Below, one piece after another: positions 31,946 through 39,827 of a stretch of DNA of 39,827 nucleotides. The stretch is from NCBI GenBank assembly GCA_032718475.1, contig JAUCBJ010003636.1:1-39827 (forward strand). Direction: 5' to 3'. The notes below the pieces were generated by a model that made no database searches, was not told where the DNA came from, and saw nothing but the letters and a program-made list of their open reading frames with translations. Source of the stretch: Nemertoderma westbladi. Taxonomy: Eukaryota; Xenacoelomorpha; Nemertodermatida; Nemertodermatidae. Within the stretch, counting starts at the first letter, position 1. Each line of letters opens with the position of its first letter. Position numbers and translations under genes: made by a program.

Positions 31946-32018
31946 ACGAAACTAATCCCGATTTGACCAACCTTTTCCCAACGTTATAAATGCTGCAATG
32001 TGATTGTATCTCTCTAAC

Positions 32019-32180
32019 CTGTTTCTCCCTTCACCCTGTCGCAATGGATGTACCACCTGTAGATCCATCGGGAAGTCTATGCGGTCCCAAACCACGGCTT
32101 CCCGCTTCCCTGTCATCCGATTTGCACTGTTTATACTTTGACTCTTCCAGTCTGTCCAGTAAACTTTATCTTCGAAAACA
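32019..32180 (-). CDS. LRP4: LRP4 exon: last YWTD blade of propeller 1
   Basis: A 162-nt exon found by phase and homology. It encodes VFEDKVYWTDWKSQSINSAN, then RMTGKREAVVWD, RIDFPMDLQVVHPLRQ and GEGRN. YWTDW, SINSAN and FPMD-H-LHPxRQ are characteristic of the end of the first LRP4 propeller. The acceptor TTTTCAG is clean. One base completes the Thr codon begun in exon 32542-32734. Two donors are possible: CAGG|GTGAAG and AACAG|GTTAGA. Only the second keeps the frame into exon 20993-21151 and gives the expected short linker (GEGRNRC) before the next EGF module, so I chose it. Confidence 0.85.
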
Positions 32181-32541
32181 CTGAAAAGTTATTCGCAATA
32201 AAAGGTGGGAATTATTTTGATTTTTAATACAAGTAATTATACAAACTTATATTACAAATTAACATATTGTGGTTTATATTATTAAAGTTGGTGGGGTTGG
32301 TACACTTCTTGGAATATTTTTTTAATTTAATTAAAAAATTTAAATTTAAAAATCTGCCGGATCTCTGAATTATGCTGAATAATATCTTATAGTTAAAGTT
32401 CAAAGGTGAAAAAAGATCATGTATGATCCGCGACTTAACAAGTTAATAACCAAATACAGTAGATAACAGTTACAGAGAGCTTTTAGTAAACCAAACCACG
32501 AACAGTTAAAATAGATATACAGTATGTTAATGTAAACTCAC

Positions 32542-32734
32542 GTAATAGCGAATGGGTGTTCTAATCCTTCTGTGAGTAACACGCGCCTCCTAGTGCCGTC
32601 CAACTGCGCACACTCTATGATATGGAGTTTCGCGTCTGTCCAGTAGATGGTGTCGGTAATGTAGTCTATGGTAATCCCGTTGGGCCACTTGAGTTCGGAT
32701 GAAACTACAGTAGCTCGGTTGGTTCCGTCCATAT
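32542..32734 (-). CDS. LRP4: LRP4 exon: YWTD propeller 1 blades
   Basis: A 193-nt exon encoding MDGTNRATVV, LKWPNGITIDYITDTIYWTD, AKLHIIECAQLDGTRRRVLL and LEHPFAIT: two LDL-receptor class B (YWTD) repeats with WPNGxTIDY and LDG signatures. The acceptor is CTCTCCCAG and the donor AC|GTGAGT. Two bases complete the Asp codon left open by exon 32981-33381 (ERAD-MDGTN), and the terminal AC is completed by T from exon 32019-32180. Confidence 0.9.
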
Positions 32735-32775
32735 CTGGGAGAGTTTGAGAATATTGTGCAGAATATTAATAAATT

Positions 32776-32830
32776 GAGCATAATAAAGCCAAAACAACAC
32801 TCACCAAAAAAGTAATTTCGAGAGAAAAAA
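32776..32830. repeat. Fragment related to the 6111-7172 transposon end
   Basis: AGCCAAAACAACACTCACC followed by AAAAAAGT and TTTCGAGA matches 6125-6165, just inside the left terminal repeat of the 6111-7172 element. No partner end is seen here. Confidence 0.55.
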
Positions 32831-32904
32831 ATAACTAAAAAACTATACAGTATAACATTAGCGTGGTGCGTCCCTTCAAAGCATTCGTGCCGAAACGAAA
32901 ACTG

Positions 32905-32979
32905 TCCTGGCCCCCATGCGGGGTCGAACCAACGACCTAGAGATGTGTATTAAAAGAAACCACTACGCCAAAGTGCTAA
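32905..32979 (-). repeat. tRNA-like sequence (SINE fragment or tRNA pseudogene)
   Basis: On the - strand, a box A-like TGGCGTAGTGG (32960-32970) and a box B-like GGTTCGACCCC (32920-32930) are spaced like the internal RNA polymerase III promoter of a tRNA gene. A full cloverleaf is not obvious: the T-stem pairing is poor and the anticodon arm unclear. It begins directly at the donor of LRP4 exon 32981-33381. Confidence 0.5.
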
Positions 32980-32980
32980 C

Positions 32981-33381
32981 CTGCTCTCTCTATCCTCGGC
33001 GCGGTCCCCCAATCCGACCAGTAGATCTCGGCGCGCCGGGGGTGCGCCACTATGGCGCGCGGTTTCTCCAGGTCTCCGTGCACCAACACCCGCCTGTGCA
33101 GCCCGTCCAGCCGCGAGACCTCGATACGTCCGGTCTCCGCGTCCGTCCAGAACAGCAACCCGTGGACCCAGTCCACGGCCAGACCCGCCGGCGTCTTCAG
33201 GCCGGCGTGAACCACGGTGGTGAGACCGGACCCGTCCAGGTTGGCCAATAGGATCGCGTCTAGACTGAGGTCGCTCCAGTAGACCGCGTTATTGGCCAGA
33301 TGGTAGTCAACCGCTATCGCGTTCTGGAGGTTTTCCAGGACGTTAGTGTATTCGATAAAACTCTCATCAATGCCAACCCTC
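32981..33381 (-). CDS. LRP4: LRP4 exon: first blades of YWTD propeller 1
   Basis: A 401-nt exon encoding RVGIDESFIEYTNVLENLQN, AIAVDYHLANNAVYWSD, LLANLDGSGLTTVV, GLAVDWVHGLLFWTD, RIEVSRLDGLHRRVLV, DLEKPRAIVAHPRRAEIYWSD and WGTAPRIERA. These are three YWTD-type repeats in the order of LRP4 propeller 1, the domain that binds agrin in vertebrates. The acceptor is TTTTCTAG and the donor GCAG|GTTAGC. One leading G completes Arg with AG from exon 33581-33758 (DIRR). GC content is far above the neighbouring introns. A tRNA-like repeat abuts the donor. Confidence 0.93.
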
Positions 33382-33580
33382 CTAGAAAATGAAAAATAAA
33401 TTCATTTTTAAAAGAAATAAAAAATAAATAGGCTTAAGTAAAAACTATTGTTTAGTTTAGTTTTTTCCCCTAAAGTATTATTCATTTTATATTAAAGTTA
33501 CTTTCACATTTCATAAAAATTTACTTTCACTTTCAAATAGCTATTATAGTTTTCTACTGTTATTATGTTATTCCACTTGC

Positions 33581-33758
33581 CTGATGTCCTGTCTGTTGGC
33601 GAACAGTAAGTAAGGTTTAACGCCGCTCGCCGCCTTACAAGAGTGGCCGTCTGAGGCCAACTGGTAACCAGGGGAACAGGTACAGAAGTAGGACCCGTAA
33701 GAGTTCACGCATTGGTGGGAGCAGACGTTGGTGTCCACACTGCTGCATTCATCAACGT
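33581..33758 (-). CDS. LRP4: LRP4 exon: calcium-binding EGF module and propeller lead-in
   Basis: A 178-nt exon encoding VDECSSVDTNVCSHQC, VNSYGSYFCTCSPGYQL, ASDGHSCK, then PYLLFANRQDI. It has six cysteines and the calcium-binding signature DVDEC...NSYGSYFC, followed by the LLFANRxDIR start of propeller 1, typical of LRP4. The first two bases join G from exon 38472-38574 to give Asp. The acceptor is CTTTCCAG. The donor is AG|GCAAGT, a non-canonical GC donor in otherwise ideal context; no GT donor nearby keeps the frame. Confidence 0.92.
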
Positions 33759-33799
33759 CTGGAAAGAGAAACGTAAATAAATATATTTATTCTTAAATC

Positions 33800-33863
33800 G
33801 TTTCTCATTAAATTAAATCAAGTTAAATTAAATCGAATTAAATTAAATCGAATTAAATTAAAT
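33800..33863. repeat. AT-rich 15-bp simple repeat
   Basis: About four copies of GAATTAAATTAAATC. Confidence 0.8.
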
Positions 33864-33875
33864 CTTTACACACCA

Positions 33876-34117
33876 ATGTGAAGAATACCAGGTTTTCACT
33901 TTTTGGTCGAAATTTTATTGGAATGAATTTGGAATTATTGGGATGAATTGGATATGAAGAATTTGTATATTTTTAAGTTTCTTTTTATTAAGTGTTTTTT
34001 AGAGCTTATTTCTATTTTAATGTATACCTGTGCGGAGGCGAATTCGTTTATTATTTTGGTTAGACTCGGCTCTTCTGTAACCTGTTTTTTTTAGTGGATA
34101 CCTGGTATTCTTCACAT
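33876..34117. mobile_element. 242-bp MITE with perfect 17-bp TIR
   Basis: ATGTGAAGAATACCAGG at 33876-33892 is exactly inverted at 34101-34117. The start resembles the ends of the MITE at 23937 (CCCATGTGAAG). The interior includes a CGTTTATTATTTTGGTTAG word also found in the array at 24796-25351. The same AGTACCAGGTTTTCA word occurs at 21982, without a partner. Confidence 0.75.
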
Positions 34118-34261
34118 GGGGTTAAACTGCAAAGTGAAATATAACAGCAGAAATTGGGTATACTTCCTTGGGCCAAATTACTGTACACTACAATTAGGGA
34201 TAACAATAACCCATAGATAGGATCAGGCGACAGAATCCTGGTGAAAAAATTTAAATAAGGG

Positions 34262-34405
34262 AAATTACACTAGGTTATGGATTGAAATGTCACTAGGTTA
34301 TGGATTGAAATGACCTAGGTTATGGATTGAAATGACACTAGGTTATGGATTGAAATGACCTAGGTTATGGATTGAAATGACCTAGGTTATGGATTGATTG
34401 AAATC
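34262..34405. repeat. 22/24-bp tandem repeat, 6 units
   Basis: Six copies of CTAGGTTATGGATTGAAATG, joined by AC, ACA or TCA, so spacing alternates between about 22 and 24 bp. Confidence 0.9.
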
Positions 34406-34616
34406 TGGTGGAATTTCTTAATTTGTTATTACGTTAATCGGTTATTTATTATGGAGAATGACAACAACAAATAAAATTCAATCATGGGTACTTGCCATTG
34501 TTAAGTCTAACGTATATTTAAATAATATGTGTTATGGTACATTACTGTATGTTAAATATCCTAAATGGAGTTCTAGAACTTTATTTGAAATCTGACATAT
34601 TGTGGAATTTGAAACT

Positions 34617-35519
34617 GAATACACCTTTTATCTCAATACAACAACCATTTTTAGGGGGTAGGAGCCCCCCCCCCCTTTTTTTTTTCAAATACACTATCAA
34701 TAAAATGCTACGAAATTTAGTATGATGATAGATCGACACCTTTTCTTACTGCTGGCCTGACGGATATTTCGATTTATGAACTACTTCGATACAACAAGCT
34801 GTTAAAAATCGTCTATTTCGCAATATTTAGCCATCTCCGTAGACTTTATTTTACGTCTTTGGAATGAGATCTAGATATCATTAGAACCGGTTTTATCTGT
34901 AGGATTCCGAATCTGAAACCCTTTGTAAATTTCATCAATAACTTCCTGAGATATTATCAAAATTCAAAGGTATACATTATGTATGACACGTAAATCTATA
35001 TAATTCTAACGTTTTTTTTTACTCAATTCTAGAATATAAATTACACATAATGAAGAAACAATATGTAGAGTTTTAAATCAGCTAAATAATAATTAATATT
35101 CTAGAATAAAGACAACAAAACATCAGAATTATAGCGATTTACGTCTCTAAATTTACACATTAGTATTATGATAATATCTTTACCAATTTTTGGTTAAATT
35201 TACAACGGTTTTCAGATTCGGAATCTACAGACGAAGGCGGTTCTAATGATATCTAGATTACATTCCAAAGACGTAAAATAAAGTCTACGGAGGTGGTTAA
35301 ACATTGCTAAATAGACATTTTTTAAGGGCTTGTTGTATGGAAATAACTGAGAAATTGAAAAATCCGACAAGGCCAGCAGTAAGAAAAGGTGTCGATCTAT
35401 CATCATACCGAATTTCGTAGCATTTTATTGAAATTTGAAAAAAATTAGGGGGGGGGGGGGGGGGGGGGCTCCGAACCCCAAAAAATGGTTGTTGTATATT
35501 AAGGGTAATGGTGTACTCT
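34617..35519. mobile_element. ~900-bp fold-back element, nearly complete palindrome
   Basis: The two halves mirror around about 35068. GAATACACC/ACAACAACCATTTTT at the left end matches inverted AAAAATGGTTGTTGT/GGTGTACTC at the right. A C-run (34665-34675) faces a G-run of 21 (35448-35468). GATCGACACCTTTTCTTACT at 34731 is inverted at about 35383-35400; CTAGATATCATTAGAACC near 34871 is inverted near 35239-35256. Even the centre pairs (TCTAGAATAT inverted at ATATTCTAGA). No ORF. Confidence 0.88.
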
Positions 35520-38351
35520 GTAGGCCTAATATAATATAATTATTATTGCCGTGAATTTGAATACCGATTCAAAAGGAAGGCGGAGCCCACTAAATACATA
35601 ATCGTTAAGTAATCGTTAACCATAAACGATTAAGTTCATCCAAAACATCAATCATTTTTACATTAATGTCGATACGTTTAAAGGAAACGCCCAGGTTGGG
35701 GGCGACAGACAGTCTGCCGACGGTCTTTACTTACACACCCAGTGTGCAGAATATCTACGAAAATACACCAAGTCACAACTCGACGCAGTCACGCAAAACT
35801 GCAGCCCGAGAGTAAGAAAGAATCAGTGTACATGTTAATTGGAGCCGCTGGCCGAAGGCATTGCGGAGTATGCCAAGGTGCCCACCCCGCTGGGTACATC
35901 TCATCACATACAAACAGATTCCAGGGATTGATTGACCACAACTAGTTGACAATAGCGCCACCGGAAAACTGCCAATTTAATTTGGTATTTTCAGAGCGGT
36001 AGAAATGACTTATAAACAGACACTTAACCCCAACAGGGATTACATTAGATGCGAATTGTCGACTTTAAGAGGGGAGATAGCACTGCTTACCTCGGGGAGA
36101 TAGCGGAAGCGAGTGGCCGTGTCAATTAGGCAGGATTTGGTGTAACTCGAAGGAGAAAGAAGGGAAATCCTGGCTGTAAGATACGGTAAATCCTAAGGAA
36201 ATACGGAGGAAAAATTCCCAATATAGAAGATTCAGGGTTAAAGTATTATGTGATGATTATCATTTACTGGGAAGGGATGGGAACTAATCACAGCGATCCA
36301 GCAGGATATGGGATCGGGGACATGTGTCACCAGGTGGCGTATAACTAGTAAGTATGTCTTGTGGAATATGAGTTGCCATCCATCCATCTTACGGTATTAC
36401 CTGTGCGTTGGTAGTAAAACTAACTCGCCTTGATCCTAAACTTATTCCAGGTTGCTGCAGTGCAATATCGTAATAGTCACTATATTTAACTGGAAAACAA
36501 ATAGGTTTTTTTTCCCGCCTATGACTCAGAAGGGGTAATTTTCTGAGCGATCGATGTTGGTTTCATATACATACATATTTTTATCCCATAAAATTGCCTT
36601 TTCAATACAGAAAAATAAGTGAGATAATATGAAAATGAAATGATCATATAGTGTAGTTAGTATATTAATATCCACTGGAATAGGGTTGGTGAGCGAAAAA
36701 ATTGTTGGGCTAGAACTTTGGGATTGTTGACTGTATACTTTTGAGATCAGCGTGCTAATTTTTCACACGTAGTGTGTGAGGGCAGATAGTCGAGTATTTC
36801 AGGATAGTAAACTACTTGAAAGCATATGTAGCTTGTGCATTAAACAGAACAACATGATTAGGAAATTACTGCTGGTAAAAAATTTCATATGGAACATTTC
36901 TGAATAATGCTTATCATAATTATTGTCTATAATAATGCGGTGCGGTGGGTCATTAGCATATTTACATATTATACAGAACCTTAAATGGATATATACAAAA
37001 AAATGTAAATGTAAATAACGACGAAAAATGATACTTTCAGTTGGAATAGTGTGGGTTGGACATTAATATTCAAAAGTGGAAGAACGCGTCTCCGTGTGTG
37101 GGGTGTGTACCCCGGTATGACTGGGCACCGATATGTCTGAGGCTGCATAACGAGAGTTTCAACTGAGGATGCACTCGCCACAGGAAGTTATAGATCCATA
37201 TCGAGGCAAGACGTTCTTACTCTTCGTATTATCGGACGTTTAATTATCAATCAATAGATTTCGTACCGGAGTTATTGAATGAAAGACAGGCGTATCGGTG
37301 CCAGATCCTCGGGCTTAAAGGACAGACAGGCGGGCAACTTCCAACTACATTCGTATGCGAAGAACTCTTGGATCAAAGCATCATCACTTGCAGGGAATCG
37401 TTATGCGGCACACTGTGTTAGGCCGCGGAGATTATGCCTAATATTTACCACCCGCTAAGTTGACTATATTATTATAGTTAGACATTGAGACTACAAGAGG
37501 ACTAAACTGCAGGCATATTAGTACAATAAATATCACACATGCAATCCGGGCATACGTACATTCATTCATACAACTCCTACAGTACAAATACATAAAGATA
37601 CAATTATTGGTAGGGTTAGCAGTAAACTGTATAGTCTAATATTAATTGAAATCCGACTGACATGACATAAGTCAACACCTTCTATCTCATAGTTCATTAT
37701 GTCACACTCACAACTAAACCCTCACTCGTCACTCCATAAACTGTTTACTCACGTCATACTGGCTCTCATGTCATTATTCTATCTCATGAGAAGATTTTTC
37801 GGCCCTATTATACTTTCTCACCAACACTCACTCTCTCTCTCACTCACATTCACATCGTCAGTACTTAGATATGGTTCACACGGAACTACTGCGGCATACA
37901 AATCAGTAAGGTAATAACGCATCTACATTTATTGCTCAGCACAATGTGCCAATCTAAGCTTAAGTATCAAATCTCTATAAATGGGCAATAAAAACCAACG
38001 TATCGAACAATTATAACTAAGAAAAGGCACAAAACCTTGAATAAATCGCCATTAATATAAGAAACAATTACCTATAATTTGGGGAACTCGGCCGGTAAAT
38101 TGCTTTAACAAGCGGCGACGCGGTTGTTTAAACTGGTATATTAGCCTTCCAAGGGACCAATAATAGACCAACTGCCACTACATTTATTAAATTAATTCAC
38201 TTTATATCTTTAAATTAATTTTAGGTTATTTTATTATTATAAATAGATGGATCAGTTGAAACGAACCCAATAAAGAATCCGGTCACGCGAATAATTGAGG
38301 CCGCGGTTTCCCTATGTGAACCGAAATTAGATGTAATATAATATACGGTAA
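35520..38351. other. LRP4 intron sequence, nothing recognised
   Basis: About 2.8 kb of the intron between exons 33581-33758 and 38472-38574. There is a CTCTCTCTCTCACTC microsatellite near 37830-37850 and only short ORFs without recognisable domains. I saw no exon, RNA gene or transposon end that I can support. Confidence 0.5.
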
Positions 38352-38471
38352 CTCGTGTAACGAACTCACTCGTGTAACGAACTCACTCGTGTAACGAACT
38401 CACTCGTGTAACGAACTCACTCGTGTAACGAACTCACTCGTGTAACGAACTCACTCGTGTAACGAACTCAC
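38352..38471 (-). repeat. 17-bp tandem repeat that iterates the LRP4 splice donor
   Basis: On the - strand the unit GTGAGTTCGTTACACGA repeats seven times directly after exon 38472-38574. Each unit contains GTGAGT, a strong 5' splice site; on the + strand ACTCAC lies at 38364, 38381, 38398, 38415, 38432, 38449 and 38466. The first (38466-38471) is the donor that fits the protein. Confidence 0.92.
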
Positions 38472-38574
38472 CGATACAGGAATATCCGTTGTCGTGTAAC
38501 TCGAAACCCATCAGACAGATGCAACGCTTCACGCTCATTGATACCATTTCGCAGATCTGGTCGCAGCCGCCGTT
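38472..38574 (-). CDS. LRP4: LRP4 exon: EGF-like module
   Basis: A 103-nt exon encoding NGGCDQICEMVSMSVKRCIC, LMGFELHDNGYSCI: an EGF-like module with NGGCxQxC and GFELxxNGYSC signatures. Its first cysteine is in the preceding exon (CDTQ, 39815-39827). The acceptor is TTATTTCAG and the donor ATCG|GTGAGT. The last G joins AC of exon 33581-33758 to give Asp, yielding SCIDVDEC across the junction, as expected between tandem EGF modules of LRP4. The donor lies at the edge of a 17-bp array carrying six further GTGAGT sites. Confidence 0.88.
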
Positions 38575-38737
38575 CTGAAATAATTACCACATAAATCGTT
38601 ACATTGATAATAAACCTAAATATGAATTGATATACATTAATATGATAAGCAGCAATTAATATTAAGATGTGTTAATTATTATCACTTTAAATTTGTTTGA
38701 CAAATTAAAATTAATAATATATTTATTACTTCGGGAA

Positions 38738-39200
38738 AAAAGTAGAACTTTCTTTCATTATTCTCGAGGTATTTTATTTACCGTGCGGCAGCGAAGTTAA
38801 TAAAGGGTCGAGAGAATGCTTTTTAGTTTCTTAATTCTTAAATAAAATATAGAGCGATTTCAATTATTGAACTCTTCAACTCTCGATGCTGACTTACTCA
38901 ATGTTAAATAATGTTCTAGAATATTTATTACGTAACTAGAGAGCCGCTTAACAACATAAACCAATATTGGATATTGAGTTCCGTTTTGGAGTTCGCCGCG
39001 CAGACATGGATTTTGCTAAAATTACTTCCAAACCTTTTCTACTTCGATGCTCTTTAAAAACATGTAATTTATGAAATGCCACCAAAAATAATTTAATTTT
39101 GTTTTTTCGCCGGGAAAAAAGTAAAATCAATGCAAAATTACAGGTTACTTTTCCCCTGCGGTAAAAGACCACCCGAGACAAAAAGTAACAATTTAAGAAA
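38738..39200 (+). repeat. Dispersed repeat, copy B (partner at 2035-2720)
   Basis: About 460 bp matching 2035-2720 in the same orientation: TCATTATTCTCGAGG, AATAAAGGGTCGAGAGAAT, CAACTCTCGATGCTG, TTATTACGTAACTAGAGAGC and TTCGCCGGGAAAAAA. The same imperfect hairpin sits near its start. It lies in the LRP4 intron between exons 39815 and 38574. Confidence 0.75.
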
Positions 39201-39814
39201 ATCGGTAGTTTCGAAGTTTTTGTACCTTCGAACAGTTTGGACCAAACGAGCTAGTTAGGTTAGGAGAATATGATACTTTTTATCGAAGTCGGCTTACTTA
39301 TTATTCCTTAAGAATAAAAGTAATTAAACTTTACGGGATTGAAGTGGGAAGAATCGCTATTCCAAGAGGAACTTATAGAGGGTTGGGTTGGAGTATCGGT
39401 GGAATTGGGATTCAATGCTACCGAGGCAGATAACTCTAAACGCCTAAGTGCGGTCCGTTCGGGGTCGGGTAAGCGGCTCGGACGCGCGGATTAAGATGCC
39501 CCAAGTCGGAGGTGATAATCCCAGATGTGTTTCACTAATTAATTAAACAATCAGCAAACGGGAACATCGCTGAAAGTCCCTGAGGACCAAAGGAATTTAC
39601 TGGGATTCTATTCGCTTCCCAAGAAAACATTTACAGTAGCGCGTCTGGCACCTCGAATACCCGTAAAAACTCTTTAAATAAAACAAAGGATATTTAACTT
39701 ATGTCTTATAGTCACATATTTTACTGCCGTACGTCCATTCCTTGTGATATGATTGTAATATAATTATTAATGCAACGAATCTCCCAAAAACAGTAAAGAA
39801 TAACTAATAATTAC
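39201..39814. other. LRP4 intron sequence, nothing recognised
   Basis: About 600 bp with a GC-richer stretch at 39420-39520. I considered an RNA gene there but found no cloverleaf or rRNA signature. Confidence 0.45.
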
Positions 39815-39827
39815 CTGAGTATCACAG
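39815..39827 (-). CDS. LRP4: LRP4 exon fragment at window edge
   Basis: The last 13 bases of an exon, encoding CDTQ, with donor CAG|GTAATT. It joins in frame to NGGCDQIC of exon 38472-38574, supplying the first cysteine of that EGF module. The rest of the exon, and presumably the LDL-receptor class A repeats of LRP4, lie beyond the window. Confidence 0.6.

Larger units (their letters stand above)
21152..32018 (-). other. 10.9-kb LRP4 intron filled with transposons and one ORF
   Basis: This interval between two in-phase LRP4 exons holds at least six mobile elements and arrays, annotated separately, and the + strand ORF 30460-31539. Stretches not assigned to any feature (about 21152-21349, 21981-22149, 22706-22954 and 29120-29734) are AT-rich, with no gene I can support. 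Confidence 0.6.

Noticed and set aside
32019-32030. Upstream donor CAGG|GTGAAG (near 32031) for LRP4 exon 32019-32180
   Set aside because: It would break the frame into exon 20993-21151; the downstream AACAG|GTTAGA keeps it and gives the expected linker.
35742-35961. Cysteine-containing ORFs as missing LRP4 LDL-A exons
   Set aside because: No DCxDxSDE signature or cysteine spacing; the flanking exons already join in phase without it.
39420-39520. Possible tRNA or rRNA fragment in a GC-rich patch
   Set aside because: No cloverleaf, no box A/B pair and no recognisable rRNA core sequence.

Overview
The window is animal (metazoan) nuclear DNA, most likely from an invertebrate. The evidence is the gene content (homologues of RBM45, PITHD1, MOV10L1 and LRP4), GT-AG introns, AT-rich non-coding DNA against GC-rich exons, and a very heavy load of DNA transposons, fold-back elements and minisatellites. 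I cannot name the species or phylum.

Layout. On the + strand the left 18 kb holds three complete, uninterrupted reading frames: an RBM45-like four-RRM RNA-binding protein (19-1593), a PITHD1-like PITH-domain protein (5392-6024) and a MOV10L1-like piRNA-pathway helicase (14121-17657). A 46-unit, 42-bp minisatellite (3387-5298) lies between the first two. A TIR element, a ~1.9 kb fold-back, a CTACGCGTAG-rich element and a 5'-truncated LINE lie between the second and third. On the - strand, seven exons scattered from 39827 down to 20993 join in frame into two EGF modules, one complete YWTD beta-propeller, a third EGF module and the start of the next propeller of an LRP4-like receptor. Two of these exons (32019-32180 and 38472-38574) are too short to stand out as ORFs and were found from splice phase and homology. 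The 10.9-kb intron between the last two exons is packed with nested transposons and a further intact + strand ORF of unknown family (30460-31539).

The genes form no operon or pathway unit. The window looks like a large, transposon-filled receptor locus with small intronless genes beside it or inside it. The last LRP4 exon seen ends in a perfect donor, but no further LRP4 exon was found in the remaining 20.9 kb. If the gene continues leftward in the same assembly, the three intronless + strand genes sit inside one of its introns.

Points most worth a second look: the element carrying 17 exact copies of the 10-bp palindrome CTACGCGTAG; the 17-bp tandem array giving LRP4 exon 38472-38574 seven consecutive GTGAGT donor sites; a GC-AG intron after LRP4 exon 33581-33758; a TTAA-flanked element with G-run/C-run hairpins at both ends; transposons nested to several levels; arrays of CACGTG and TGACGTCA sites; and the possible nesting of intronless genes in an LRP4 intron. 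All functional statements rest on sequence reading and remembered family features; no database search was run.
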